Counted from the first letter of the stretch, positions 43,311-53,054 are shown. The stretch is 64,000 nucleotides of DNA from Bacillota bacterium (GCA_023401925.1 JAEXDA010000081.1:28504-92503), one strand, 5' to 3'. The notes: a model not told the origin generated them from the sequence alone. Made by a program: numbers and translations.

Positions 43311-43517
43311 CTATTTGCTTTTATATTGCGGTTCTTGGAATTCAAGCTTCTTTAACCGTTCTTCCATTCCGCGGATGATCTCAGCTGTCGTTGAAGTTGC
43401 TTCATTTAATACTTTTTTGCTTTCTTCACTTTGACTTTGGATGGAGTATATTTTTAATGTAGCTTGCGCATTTTTTAAACTGGCGATAGTTTGTATCACC
43501 TGAGATCCTACTGTCAT
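43311..43517 (-). CDS. DUF1657 protein
   Basis: A 68-aa helical protein (MTVGSQVIQTIASLKNAQAT at the start, FQEPQYKSK at the end), clearly paralogous to the one at 41859 and to the tail of the DUF421 protein. ATG 43517 follows AAAGGGGAG. It is the first gene of the four-gene minus-strand cluster. Confidence 0.85.
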   Translation of the reverse strand: MTVGSQVIQTIASLKNAQATLKIYSIQSQSEESKKVLNEATSTTAEIIRGMEERLKKLEFQEPQYKSK

Positions 43518-43704
43518 TTTTGCTCCCCTTTCCAAAAGTTATTATTATTTTTTTTACTTGATAAAATTCCAAAAGTGAACTCTATTTATTGGGAGGAACA
43601 GCAAATTTAGCCAATAGCACCATCTTTTATTCAATATGACCATTCCAAGATCAATCGGTTTTAATAATCTATTATAGAAAAATTTACAGGAGGATTTCGT
43701 TTGA

Positions 43705-43962
43705 ATGATTTTCGGCGAAGAACGTCTTTTTATTATCGAATGTCCCGAAATTCCGTCCGGAATGAATGAATTTATTTTAAAATGTATTGGCGAGGACCTG
43801 GATGGATTTAAAATGAAAGGAGTTTTCCCGAAAAGCTGGACCACGGAAATGGAAAAAACAACCGGGCCATTACTCTTCGATGAAGACGATATCTATGAAG
43901 TTGTGAAAACCGATTATGAAAACAATATACTCTGGTTACGTCATGTTTTAATCCAATCATGA
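43705..43962 (+). CDS. Small acidic protein, paralogue of the one at 24309
   Basis: An 85-aa protein matching 24309-24566 in GFKM.G.FP.SW, GPLLFDEDDIYEVVKTDY and the xLWL end. The ATG follows AGGAGG with longer-than-usual spacing. Both copies are the same length and lie next to small membrane or spore-lineage genes. Function unknown. Confidence 0.7.
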   Translation: MIFGEERLFIIECPEIPSGMNEFILKCIGEDLDGFKMKGVFPKSWTTEMEKTTGPLLFDEDDIYEVVKTDYENNILWLRHVLIQS

Positions 43963-44235
43963 ACTTATCCCAAATTGAAAAATAAAATCCCATTCATCAT
44001 AACGGCTCCATAAATTATTCATAATATCAGAATCCGCCCCCGCCATTTCCAACATTTAAAGATGGTATGTCGTCCATTACAAATTATTTTCTTGATCCAT
44101 GATTGAGAAGTCACCTCCCGTTTGATAAGGAGACGATTGGAAGAACAAAAAAGCGAGCCGGTTAGACTCGCCATCTATTCTAGAGAGAACAAATATCGTG
44201 AGGTCACGTGAAAGGATGAAAATTGCAGATGTCAG

Positions 44236-44395
44236 TGCAACCCAACCCACACCTTCTTGTAAGGCTGTCCCTTCCCCTAATGAAGCAGCACAAGTAGTTC
44301 ATTCAAGTGGAAGGATAACCTTAGCCGCTACACTCAAAAAGCTTATGGACTTCAGAGGCGGCCCGCACTTGTGTGGGAGGTTACTCTTCCCGCAA
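44236..44395 (+). repeat. Dispersed hairpin repeat, copy B (diverged)
   Basis: Same order of landmarks as copy C (63677-63886): CTTCCCCT, a TTCAAGTGGAAGG-type arm with TAACC, GCCGCACTTGTGTGGG and GGTTACTCTTCCC. Just after it, CTCGGGGCTGTCCCAAAAG (44407-44425) is one end of a MITE-like element. The rest of 43963-44630 holds no gene I can support. Confidence 0.6.
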
Positions 44396-44630
44396 AGAGA
44401 AGATCTCGGGGCTGTCCCAAAAGCACCAAGAAATGGCAAGATATGTTAAAACGAAGATATGAACATCTAATTTGTCTTAAGGTTATTAATACTATATTCT
44501 ATTAAAATATATTGAAACGGTGTTAACCCAAAGGCACAAATATAGTATCGTAAAGCATAAGTTGTTCATCCTCATTTATTTTTATCTGGAACCCTGCGGT
44601 TCATCATGGCACAAATGGCTCTATAACGCG

Positions 44631-45422
44631 CTAGAACACAATTGCGACTCCAAAAATACTTAGACTGTCTTTCCCGCTGCTATTTTCATGATAATCGTAA
44701 CGATAAGAAAGTCCAACATTTTTCGTTAGAAAAACATTCACCATGCCTGATTTCTTCCAATAACTTTCTCCATTTAGATAGGTAATACCCGGTTTAGCTT
44801 CTATCTGGAGAAAATGTTGGAAATTCATTTTAAAATTCATCCCGGCGATCCAGGAATATAGATTATCGTCGATTTCGGATGTTGCTGAACCGGGGCCGGG
44901 ATAATCTACGAATACTGTTCCCTCAGAGTGGTCCCACTCCCCTCCCATCCAGGGCATTACGGTAAAATTGAACCTTCCTTGTTCAAACTTATAATACCTG
45001 CCGATTCGCAAATACAAACTGAGAATATCCTGATCAAGTTGGAATTCACTTAAACCCGGGACGTTAACACTGTCAAGCTTCATTTTTAAATAGTTGGCGC
45101 CGATGCCCACTACGTTTTGAACTTTTTGGGTTTTACCAAAGTAACGGTCATAAATAAAATTCAACCCCGATAGGTCGCTGTCGTTAATATTATTGGTGTT
45201 ATAAAAAAATGCATTCCACTGGTATTCATCGGGATTGATGGATTGAATATAGAGCCCTTTCGTGTTTTGGGAGTCTTTTAATTTTAACCCGTACGAATCG
45301 AAAGTATTTTCCTCCGTTCCGAAGTAAGGGGTCACTATCGTTAGACTTTCGGCAAATGCAGCGGTACTGATGAACCATAGGCACAAGATCAATCCCAGAA
45401 TAGTTATCCTGTTAAAACTCAT
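44631..45422 (-). CDS. Secreted beta-barrel-like (outer membrane-type) protein
   Basis: A 263-aa protein with a Sec signal peptide (1-24, ending AAFA) and a mature region of alternating, Tyr- and Trp-rich strands. The final residues GVAIVF end in Phe, as in many outer membrane proteins recognised by BamA. About 10-12 strands are plausible. ATG 45422 follows GGAGAACAAGG. It lies 70 bp after an EnvC-like peptidase gene. If the host is a diderm Bacillota this would be an outer membrane protein; a secreted beta protein is the alternative. Confidence 0.65.
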   Translation of the reverse strand: MSFNRITILGLILCLWFISTAAFAESLTIVTPYFGTEENTFDSYGLKLKDSQNTKGLYIQSINPDEYQWNAFFYNTNNINDSDLSGLNFIYDRYFGKTQKVQNVVGIGANYLKMKLDSVNVPGLSEFQLDQDILSLYLRIGRYYKFEQGRFNFTVMPWMGGEWDHSEGTVFVDYPGPGSATSEIDDNLYSWIAGMNFKMNFQHFLQIEAKPGITYLNGESYWKKSGMVNVFLTKNVGLSYRYDYHENSSGKDSLSIFGVAIVF

Positions 45423-45492
45423 TCCTTGTTCTCCGTTCAATTTTTGATCCACTCTTTTATTAAATAACCCATCATTTTCGAAATCACGTATA

Positions 45493-46668
45493 TTATGGCA
45501 AAAAGCCCATCGGGTTTACGGGGGTTCCCTTGCGCCGCACTTCAAAGTGGACATGCGGCCCGGTGGCCAAACCGGTGCTTCCCGCTAACGCAATGACTTG
45601 TCCTTGGGAAACTTTATCCCCTTCTTTCACTAATAACCGGGAATTATGTCCGTAACAAGTGGCCAATCCGTTTCCATGGTCAATGGCAATAAAATTACCA
45701 TACCCGCCTTGCCAGCCGCTTACGGCTACGACTCCGGCATCGGCGGCCTGAACTGAAGTGCCGAAAGAAACCGCTATATCGATTCCACTATGAAATATCT
45801 TTCTTTTCAGGATCGGATGAAGGCGCCATCCAAAGGGTGATGAAATAGGGCCCCGCACCGGCCAAATAAACTTGCCGTTGCCCAAAGCCATCGGATTTGA
45901 ATTTTGTTTCCGGCGCAGCTCCGCTTCAATCTGCCGTGAAGTCTCCTCAAACTCTTGGAGTGCTTTTTCAAGTTTACGCCGGTTTGATTGAATATTATTT
46001 AATTCCCGTTTGGTCATTCCGACCTGGGCCGTTACTTTTTGTTGCTCTTTAGCCAGTTTGTTTTGTAATTCCAGGGTTTGGTTATACTCCGATTCCACTT
46101 GGGTCTTTTTATTCTGAATCACCATCGTTTGCTGGCGAACTATGAGCTGGGTTTGCTTGATATTATCAATTCGGCGCATGTTATCACGGATAAAAAAGCT
46201 GAGCATATCGAATTTTGCTACAAAATCAGCAAAATTGCTCGAAATAAATATTAAATCCCAATAAGTCTGCGGACCGCTCTTATAAATCGCAACCAAACGC
46301 CGGTTTAACAAATCCCGTTGATCTTGCAGATTGGACTCCAGTATCTCAAAGTTACTTTGAAGTTTAAAAAGCTCACGCCGGGTTGCGTTTACTTTATTCT
46401 CTGCAGCTCCCAATGCTTGTTGGATTTGTTGGTAATTATCCTCCAATTGGCTCAGCTTTTGTTGTTGGGTCAGTAGATTATTTAATACCGATTTCTCCCG
46501 TTTTTTTTGGTTGGATATTTCTTGTCTTGTTTTTTGAATCATTTGTTTTAATGCGCCGGAATCGGTAATCGTGGCACCTTCAACCGTTAAAGAGCGTGTG
46601 CACAGAAAAACATTGAACATCATGGAAATCAATACGAGTAAACCTAAACATCGGTGAAATTGTTGCAT
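45493..46668 (-). CDS. EnvC-like M23 peptidase with coiled coil
   Basis: A 391-aa secreted protein: signal peptide (1-31), a long coiled coil (about 35-255, rich in Gln/Lys/Leu heptads) and a LytM/M23 domain (about 265-391). Zinc ligands are visible in HSGIDIAVS and GPHVHFEVR. The fold order matches EnvC/PcsB-type cell-division hydrolases or activators. The full ligand set suggests it is an active endopeptidase. The ATG follows AGAGGTG. The barrel-like protein gene follows it. Confidence 0.9.
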   Translation of the reverse strand: MQQFHRCLGLLVLISMMFNVFLCTRSLTVEGATITDSGALKQMIQKTRQEISNQKKREKSVLNNLLTQQQKLSQLEDNYQQIQQALGAAENKVNATRRELFKLQSNFEILESNLQDQRDLLNRRLVAIYKSGPQTYWDLIFISSNFADFVAKFDMLSFFIRDNMRRIDNIKQTQLIVRQQTMVIQNKKTQVESEYNQTLELQNKLAKEQQKVTAQVGMTKRELNNIQSNRRKLEKALQEFEETSRQIEAELRRKQNSNPMALGNGKFIWPVRGPISSPFGWRLHPILKRKIFHSGIDIAVSFGTSVQAADAGVVAVSGWQGGYGNFIAIDHGNGLATCYGHNSRLLVKEGDKVSQGQVIALAGSTGLATGPHVHFEVRRKGTPVNPMGFLP

Positions 46669-46975
46669 TAAAATGGGACACCTCTTGCAAGAATCATTCG
46701 TGATGAACAGGATATATCCTTCAAAATAAATGGAAATATCGATCCATCCCTATTGTTTGTTTGTGTCCAATAACTTTTTTGACCCTTGCCGAACAATCTT
46801 ACCGTTTCTTCGCACTCCAAAGGGGATGATAAAAATTATTGCAGAAATAATCAAGGCAATGCATGAAAAAAACCATAAAGACTACGGAAATATTTGCCGA
46901 ATAATTACATAGTAAGGGCAAGAATAATACTACCAAGATTTTAATCGATCTAAAATTTACAAGGAGGCGTCTATT

Positions 46976-47254
46976 TTGACCAAAACAGAACTCATCGAAA
47001 AGGTAGCCAAAGAAACCAAACTCACCAAAAAGGATTCCAACCAAGCCATTGATGCCATCATCAAAGCCATCAGCGGCGCGCTCGCCAAAGGCGACAAAGT
47101 AACTTTAGTTGGTTTCGGCAGTTTTGATGTGAGAAAACGGGCCGCCCGGAAGGGTCGCAACCCTCAAACCGGCAAGGAAATCAGTATTGCCGCCCGCAAA
47201 GTACCGGTATTCAAAGCCGGAAAAGCATTAAAAGATGCTGTAGGAAAAAAATGA
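46976..47254 (+). CDS. HU family DNA-binding protein
   Basis: A 92-aa nucleoid protein with the HU fold: TKTELIEKVAKET at the start, VTLVGFGSFDVRKRAARKG and the DNA-intercalating arm region GRNPQTGKEISIAA. It bends and compacts DNA. The TTG start follows GGAGGCG. A clear terminator follows. Upstream, 46669-46975 shows no other gene. Confidence 0.95.
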   Translation: MTKTELIEKVAKETKLTKKDSNQAIDAIIKAISGALAKGDKVTLVGFGSFDVRKRAARKGRNPQTGKEISIAARKVPVFKAGKALKDAVGKK

Positions 47255-47262
47255 AAAAATTA

Positions 47263-47300
47263 ACCCGCCCTGGAATGAATCGTAGGGCGGGTAATTTTTT
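47263..47300 (+). terminator. Intrinsic terminator of the HU gene
   Basis: ACCCGCCCT (47263-47271) pairs with AGGGCGGGT (47284-47292), followed by AATTTTTTT. Confidence 0.9.
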
Positions 47301-47322
47301 TAGTCCACTCTCAATCTATCTT

Positions 47323-48639
47323 TCACAATGGAAAAGCCTTCTCAATTTCATCAATCTTAGGTTGGTCGATATTAACGATTTTCCCGATATTCCTTGCGGC
47401 CACAATCGTTTTCGCTGTATATTCCGCTACCTCGAGCCGGTCGAAAGCCTTTACCAAACTGTTGCCCGTGACAATTAGGCAATAATTTTCCATCATGGCG
47501 ACAGGATCTTCTTTCGTCAATACCTTCAAATCCATCTTGGAAATGTCCGATTGAAAGGGTACCCGCTGAACATTCCGTAATACAATATAGCTTTCGGGAA
47601 TTGTCCTTGGATCAAACCCTTCTTTGGTTACGGCAAAAGCCATGATGCTCGGAGGGGTAGCATCGATAATGGAGAAAACTTCCGGATGGCTATCATAAAT
47701 CAACTGATGAAGTAAAACTGACAAACCGGGCATTTTCCCTGCTTCTCTTGATCCATCATCCATCCGCACGATCTCATCGACATTTAAATATTTTCTATCA
47801 GCACCTAGGGGCGTGATAATGAATGAATTGGCCCCCAGGCGAATTGAAAAATTCCCTTGAGTACCGGCAATGAGTTTTTGATCATAAGCCCGGCGAAGAA
47901 AGGTACAAATTTCTTTTCGAGCCTGCCGTTCCTCACTGCTGTGAGTCCGCGGGACAAATTCCGGTAAAACAGCAACTGCTTCCTTCTGAAATTGGATTGC
48001 TTTTTCAATTTCCGCTGCTTTTAGTGAAAGCGGCTGGCCGATTTGACGGGCGTTGATTTCCATTTGGGCACAAAATTCCAAATTTTCAAAAACCATAAAG
48101 GCTCTGAAAATATCTTCGCCAGCCACGACCACACCATGATTTTCCAGCATTACAATATTGACTCCGCTTTTAAAAGCAGTTGCAATTTTGTTCCCCAGAT
48201 CGGCACTTCCCGGTAGCCCATATTCAGCCATTTGAATAGGGCCGCAGACAAAATTGACTTCCGGAAGAAGGTTTGTCTGCGGTATTTTGCGAACCATGCT
48301 GAATGATACTAATGCCGGCGGATGAGCGTGGACTATCGCTTTAATATCCGGCCGATTCCGATATATTGAGCGATGAAAAGGAAGCTCACACGAAGGCTGG
48401 TGTTTGCCAATCATTGTTCCGTCCGGTTTCACTCTCACAATGTCGGAACTGGTTAAGGAACCTTTGTCAATTCCGCCTGGTGTAATCCAAATATCACCGT
48501 TACTGTCCAGCATCGATAAATTACCGCCCGAAGTGGTCGTCATACCATAATGATAAATCCGATCCAACATCATCACCAATAGTTCAGCGGGGGGTAACAG
48601 CTGAATATTCTTGGAACAAGGGTCAAATTGATAGCACAT
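47323..48639 (-). CDS. Two-domain class II aldolase (fuculose-phosphate aldolase-like)
   Basis: A 438-aa tandem of two class II aldolase/adducin domains. The first (about 1-220) keeps the catalytic set: Glu85 in CELPFH, His104 and His106 in HAHPP, His168 in ENHG. The second (about 225-438) has lost it: no Glu in PGLSVLLHQ, DAT for HxH and ENYC for ENHG. Only the first half should bind zinc and cleave L-fuculose 1-phosphate; the second may be structural. The ATG follows AGAGGTAAG. It is the last gene of the fucose locus, after FucI. Confidence 0.88.
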   Translation of the reverse strand: MCYQFDPCSKNIQLLPPAELLVMMLDRIYHYGMTTTSGGNLSMLDSNGDIWITPGGIDKGSLTSSDIVRVKPDGTMIGKHQPSCELPFHRSIYRNRPDIKAIVHAHPPALVSFSMVRKIPQTNLLPEVNFVCGPIQMAEYGLPGSADLGNKIATAFKSGVNIVMLENHGVVVAGEDIFRAFMVFENLEFCAQMEINARQIGQPLSLKAAEIEKAIQFQKEAVAVLPEFVPRTHSSEERQARKEICTFLRRAYDQKLIAGTQGNFSIRLGANSFIITPLGADRKYLNVDEIVRMDDGSREAGKMPGLSVLLHQLIYDSHPEVFSIIDATPPSIMAFAVTKEGFDPRTIPESYIVLRNVQRVPFQSDISKMDLKVLTKEDPVAMMENYCLIVTGNSLVKAFDRLEVAEYTAKTIVAARNIGKIVNIDQPKIDEIEKAFPL

Positions 48640-48674
48640 GTCTTACCTCTGGCTTTATTTATTTTTTGAGTAAA

Positions 48675-50489
48675 TTATTTGCCATATAAAGGCCCGAAAT
48701 TGGCGCAAGCCCGGAAATCGGCTCCTTGCGGTTCCATTGCTCCGAACATACCCCAAGCGCTGGGTCTGAAAATTCGTTCTTCCGGCACATTATGCATACT
48801 TACGGGAATTCTGAGCATGGATGCCAGCGTAATTAAATCTCCCCCGATATGTCCATAACAGATAGCCCCATGATTGGCACCCCAGTTGTTCATGACTGAA
48901 TATACGTCTTTGAAGGGCCCTTCCCCATTTGTATTTGGAACGAACCAAGTCGTCGGCCAAGTGGGGTCAGTCCGCTTAACCAGCACATTATGGATTTCAG
49001 CCGGAAGATCAATCGTGTAACCCTCGGCAATTTGCAATACCGGACCGAGTCCCTTCATCAGACAAATTCGCGACATGGTAACCGGCATGCCGCCCCGGGT
49101 GGTAAATTCACTGGAATATCCGCCGCCTCTGAAATATCCCATATTCGCATAACGAAAACTGGTTGCACCGAGACATTTCTCCACCTCATCCGGAGTAATT
49201 TCCCAGAATGGTTTCATGGCCGGTTTACCATCCCAAGACTGTTGACCGGTACCGTCCAAACAAGTTGAACCGGAATTAATCAAATGAATGAATCCGTTTT
49301 GAGCCATGCCGTTTAATTTTTTACCGGTAACCCGTTCAACCGCATCCGGGCTCCAATAAGTGCGGACATCCGAGAAAATCTGGGCCGTATTGGTCAATAA
49401 ATGGCCGAAAAGCATCGGGATGCCGTTTAAACAGTCATTCTCCGTTGCAACAATCAATGGCTCCCGAATCCCGTTCCAATCAAAAGAAGAATTGAGGAGC
49501 GTTTCCAAAAAATCACCATTGGGAAAATGATCGGTCCATTGTCTTTGTCCTTGGAATCCTCCAGCGATTGCGTTATGTCCCAAAGCTTCCTCACCAAATC
49601 CCAGCTCCGCCAATTTGGGATTGCCAATCATTAAATCCCGGGCAATGATGGCCATTTTCACAACAAAGTCCCAGTCCTGAGCCTTCTTTGCCGCACTTGC
49701 CTGTTGATTTGAGGAATTGAGATCCGCTCCCTCTTTACAGTTCTCTTGGGTCCATTTTAAAGCCATTTCGTATTCCTTGGGGTCATAAATCTCTTCATCC
49801 ATCCGGCGGATAAATTCCGACAAATCGATTGATTCTGAACGCATTCCCAAATAGTTTTCCAGAAAACCGGGATCGACAATCGAGCCGGCAATGCCCATGG
49901 AGGTTCCTCCCATCGCCAAATAGGATTTACCACGCATGGTAGCTACGGCCAGACCCGCTTTAGTGAATTGCAATAATTTTTCCCGTACATCCTGAGGTAT
50001 AGTCGTATCGGAGGCTTCTTGAACATCATGTCCATAAATTCCGAAAGCGGGCAACCCTTTTTGGTTATGGGCCGCCAATACCGCCGCTAAGTATACTGCT
50101 CCGGGGCGTTCAGTTCCGTTAAAACCCCATACTGCCTTGGGAATCAAAGGATCCATATCCATCGTTTCGGCGCCATAACACCAACAGGGAGTAACCGTTA
50201 ACGATACGCCCACTCCCTCCCTGGCAAATTTTTCGGCAGTCCGGGCTGCTTCCGCCACTCCACCGATACAAGTATCGGCAATAACGCATTCCACCGGCAA
50301 GCCATTACTATGCCTGAGATTGTCACTAATCAGCCTGGCGACAGCTTTCGCCATCCCCATCGTCTGATCCTCCAGGGACTCCCTGACCCCCCGCCTTCTT
50401 CCATCGATTACAGGGCGAATTCCCACTTTCGCCATACTACCCTGCATTCTGTTGACAGGCTTTCCCTCTTTCAAATTATTCATTGCCAT
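48675..50489 (-). CDS. fucI: L-fucose isomerase
   Basis: A 604-aa FucI, close to the usual length of about 590. Metal and catalytic regions are present: ATENDCLNG (the Glu), FSDVRTYWSP (the Asp) and SMHNVPEERIF (the His). It converts L-fucose to L-fuculose in the cytoplasm. Start 50489 is only three bases from AAGGGAG, so ATG 50483 may be used. It lies 12 bp after the kinase gene and 35 bp before the aldolase gene. Confidence 0.95.
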   Translation of the reverse strand: MAMNNLKEGKPVNRMQGSMAKVGIRPVIDGRRRGVRESLEDQTMGMAKAVARLISDNLRHSNGLPVECVIADTCIGGVAEAARTAEKFAREGVGVSLTVTPCWCYGAETMDMDPLIPKAVWGFNGTERPGAVYLAAVLAAHNQKGLPAFGIYGHDVQEASDTTIPQDVREKLLQFTKAGLAVATMRGKSYLAMGGTSMGIAGSIVDPGFLENYLGMRSESIDLSEFIRRMDEEIYDPKEYEMALKWTQENCKEGADLNSSNQQASAAKKAQDWDFVVKMAIIARDLMIGNPKLAELGFGEEALGHNAIAGGFQGQRQWTDHFPNGDFLETLLNSSFDWNGIREPLIVATENDCLNGIPMLFGHLLTNTAQIFSDVRTYWSPDAVERVTGKKLNGMAQNGFIHLINSGSTCLDGTGQQSWDGKPAMKPFWEITPDEVEKCLGATSFRYANMGYFRGGGYSSEFTTRGGMPVTMSRICLMKGLGPVLQIAEGYTIDLPAEIHNVLVKRTDPTWPTTWFVPNTNGEGPFKDVYSVMNNWGANHGAICYGHIGGDLITLASMLRIPVSMHNVPEERIFRPSAWGMFGAMEPQGADFRACANFGPLYGK

Positions 50490-50501
50490 TTCTCCCTTCC
50501 T

Positions 50502-51980
50502 TTATTTGTTTTGAATAAGATGCAAATATCTTTGATAGGCGGATTCCAAATTGAATTCTCCCGGTGCGTATTCCCGGACCGTAAAAGATCGTTCAATAAC
50601 CGACCGGGCCTCTTGTCGCCCGTTTATAACACCGATACCAATTGCCTGAATCATTAAATTTCCTAAGGCGGTGGCCTCAACAGGACCGGCATTAACCCGT
50701 ATTTGTAAAGCATCAGCCGTTAACTGCGCCAAAAATTCATCCTGTGAACCGCCTCCCACAATGTGCATCGCTGGTAAAGGCTTACCGGTTAACCAATGCA
50801 ACTTTTCTACGACATTCCGATATTCCATCGCCAAACTTTCATAAACACACCGGGCGATTTCGCCGATGGTTCCTGGAACTGTCTGCCCGGTCTCACGGCA
50901 ATACTGCTGAATCTCAGTGACCATATTTTGCGGAGCAAAGAAACGCTGGTCATTCATATTCACTAACGGACCGGATGATTTCACTCCCCGGGCAGCCTCG
51001 GAAATGTTTCCAAAAGTTATATTGGAATCTTGAAGCAGCCAAATCCGCCGGCACTCTTGGAGTAGCCATAAAGCATTGATATTTTTAAACAACAATGCGG
51101 CATAATTGGAGCCTCCTTCATTGGTTAAATCCAGTTTGCGGGCGGATATTGTAGTGATCGGTTCCGGGTTTTCCACTCCAAGTAAGGACCAGGTGCCACT
51201 GCTTAAAAAACCGGCGTTTGGTGAGGCAAGGGGAGCAGCCGCTATTGCGGATGCCGTATCATGGCCGGCAACCGCTACCACCGGAATAGGCCCGCATCCA
51301 AGTTCACTCTGTAAAGACTTGGTCAATACCCCCAAACGTGTTCCCGCAGGAATGATTGGCAGTAATTTTTCCGGGGGAAGTCCGATGGCCTCCATTAATT
51401 CCTTATCCCATGAGCGGGTTTTTATATTCATAAGTCCGGTCGTTGAAGCAATCGAAAATTCGGCTGCTTGTTCTCCGGTCAAAAGATAATTCAAAAGATC
51501 GGGCATTAACAAAATTTTATCAGCAAGTTTCACCATTTCCGGCTGGCTATGGATATCATCGCCCAGTTGAAAAATGGTATTGAAACTCATAAACTGAACC
51601 CCGGAACGTTCATAAAAATAATCTTCGCCATATCGCCGGACAAGGGAATTCATAACCGGTACAGTGCGCTGGTCACGGTAATGGTGTGGATTGGCTAACA
51701 GCCTGCCTCCTTTATCCAACAAACCGTAATCGACTCCCCAAGTATCGACTCCAATACTTGATATTTCAATACCTCTGGCAAGGGCTTTCCTAAGTCCATT
51801 CTTTACTTCATGCCAAAGTCTTAAGATATCCCAATGGAAATGTTCATTCATCCAGACCGGCTCATTGGCAAAACGGTGAATTTCTTCAAAACGAATCCGT
51901 TCACCGTCAAAAGTACCCAAAATCGCCCGCCCGCTGGACGCCCCAAAGTCAAAAGCCAGCAGATGAAGGTGGTTTTTCAC
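50502..51980 (-). CDS. FGGY sugar kinase (L-fuculokinase/rhamnulokinase type)
   Basis: A 492-aa FGGY kinase. It begins LLAFDFGASSGRAILG (phosphate 1 loop), has GVDTWGVDYGLLD and GHDTASAIAAAP, and the adenosine motif HIVGGGSQDEFL. Sequence features lean toward RhaB, but the position between FucI and the LacI regulator makes L-fuculose the probable substrate. GTG start after AGGAGGGG. Confidence 0.9.
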   Translation of the reverse strand: MKNHLHLLAFDFGASSGRAILGTFDGERIRFEEIHRFANEPVWMNEHFHWDILRLWHEVKNGLRKALARGIEISSIGVDTWGVDYGLLDKGGRLLANPHHYRDQRTVPVMNSLVRRYGEDYFYERSGVQFMSFNTIFQLGDDIHSQPEMVKLADKILLMPDLLNYLLTGEQAAEFSIASTTGLMNIKTRSWDKELMEAIGLPPEKLLPIIPAGTRLGVLTKSLQSELGCGPIPVVAVAGHDTASAIAAAPLASPNAGFLSSGTWSLLGVENPEPITTISARKLDLTNEGGSNYAALLFKNINALWLLQECRRIWLLQDSNITFGNISEAARGVKSSGPLVNMNDQRFFAPQNMVTEIQQYCRETGQTVPGTIGEIARCVYESLAMEYRNVVEKLHWLTGKPLPAMHIVGGGSQDEFLAQLTADALQIRVNAGPVEATALGNLMIQAIGIGVINGRQEARSVIERSFTVREYAPGEFNLESAYQRYLHLIQNK

Positions 51981-52020
51981 TATTTCCCCTCCTTTTTCAA
52001 GGCTTAGGCTGAATTAAAAA

Positions 52021-53031
52021 TCAACCCGATACCGTTCCGGTTGACTCCCGGATGATTAATTGCGGTTCCAAAATTACCTTTGCCGCAGGAGCCTTTTTTT
52101 GCTTCATTTGACGCAACAAAAGATCAACAGCCATTTGACCCATGGTATAAACCGGTTGAATGATGCTTGTAAAAAAGGGATTGATGATCGCACCGGTATC
52201 CGCGGCATCAAAACAAACCACACTGATGTCCCGGGGAACCTCCAATTGCGCCTCACGCAAAGCTTTAACAACACCAATCGCCAGAAAGTTATTGGCCGCA
52301 AAAATAGCGGTCGGCCGGGGGCTAAGATCAAGTAGTGTCCTGGTTAATAAAAAACCGCTTTCTTGATCCGGCTTCTCCCCCCAAAGAATCATTTTATCGT
52401 CGGTTGAGAGCCCGGCTTTTTGTTGCGCCGCCTTATAGCCCTTTAATCGTTGCCGGTAAACCGAAATTTCGGGAGATCCCGAAATCAGAGCGATCTTCCG
52501 GTGGCCCAATTCAATCAAGTAACGGACCAAATCCTCGGCCCCTTTTTCGTTATTGGAGCCGACATAATCAATTTGCAAATCGTCAATTTCCCGGTCTATC
52601 AATACTAAAGGAATCTCCCGTTTAATAATGGATTTCAAATTTTTACTCTGCGCAAAAACTGCATCCATAATTAAGCCATCGACCCTGCGTTCCATGAAAG
52701 TTTGCAGATAAGTATATTCCTTGACGCTATTTTCATCCGTATTGCCAAAGATTACCGCAAATCCATTTTCGTTGGCTTTATCCTCCACACCCCGTAGGAG
52801 CGTGGTAAAAAAATTGTTGGTGATATCCGGTACGATCACCGCCAACGTATTGGTCGTCTTCCTTACCAAATTACTGGCATTGCTATTGGGGATAAAATTG
52901 GCTTCTTTCAAAACCTGCTTGACCCGTTGGCGGGTTTCTTCTTGAACATAAGGATAATCATTGATTACTCTTGAAACCGTGGTGATTGAAACTCCCGCTT
53001 TTTTTGCCACATCATAGATAGTTATCATCAT
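52021..53031 (-). CDS. LacI family transcriptional regulator
   Basis: A 336-aa repressor with a LacI HTH (IYDVAKKAGVSITTVSRVINDYPYV) and a periplasmic-binding-protein-like effector domain (about 60-335). It should respond to fucose or a pathway intermediate. Two 14-bp palindromes, TGAAATCCATTTCA and TGAAAGCCCTTTCA, lie upstream at 53041 and 53110 and look like its operators. It sits inside the fucose locus between transporter and enzyme genes. Confidence 0.92.
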   Translation of the reverse strand: MMITIYDVAKKAGVSITTVSRVINDYPYVQEETRQRVKQVLKEANFIPNSNASNLVRKTTNTLAVIVPDITNNFFTTLLRGVEDKANENGFAVIFGNTDENSVKEYTYLQTFMERRVDGLIMDAVFAQSKNLKSIIKREIPLVLIDREIDDLQIDYVGSNNEKGAEDLVRYLIELGHRKIALISGSPEISVYRQRLKGYKAAQQKAGLSTDDKMILWGEKPDQESGFLLTRTLLDLSPRPTAIFAANNFLAIGVVKALREAQLEVPRDISVVCFDAADTGAIINPFFTSIIQPVYTMGQMAVDLLLRQMKQKKAPAAKVILEPQLIIRESTGTVSG

Positions 53032-53040
53032 AACCCCTTA

Positions 53041-53054
53041 TGAAATCCATTTCA
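53041..53054. promoter_or_regulatory. LacI-type operator, site 1
   Basis: TGAAATCCATTTCA is a 14-bp perfect palindrome 10 bp before the LacI gene. It shares the form TGAAA-N-CC-N-TTTCA with site 2. Confidence 0.6.

Noticed and set aside
44198..44449. Open frame of 83 codons within 44.2-44.4 kb
   Set aside because: It runs through copy B of the dispersed hairpin repeat and has no family similarity.
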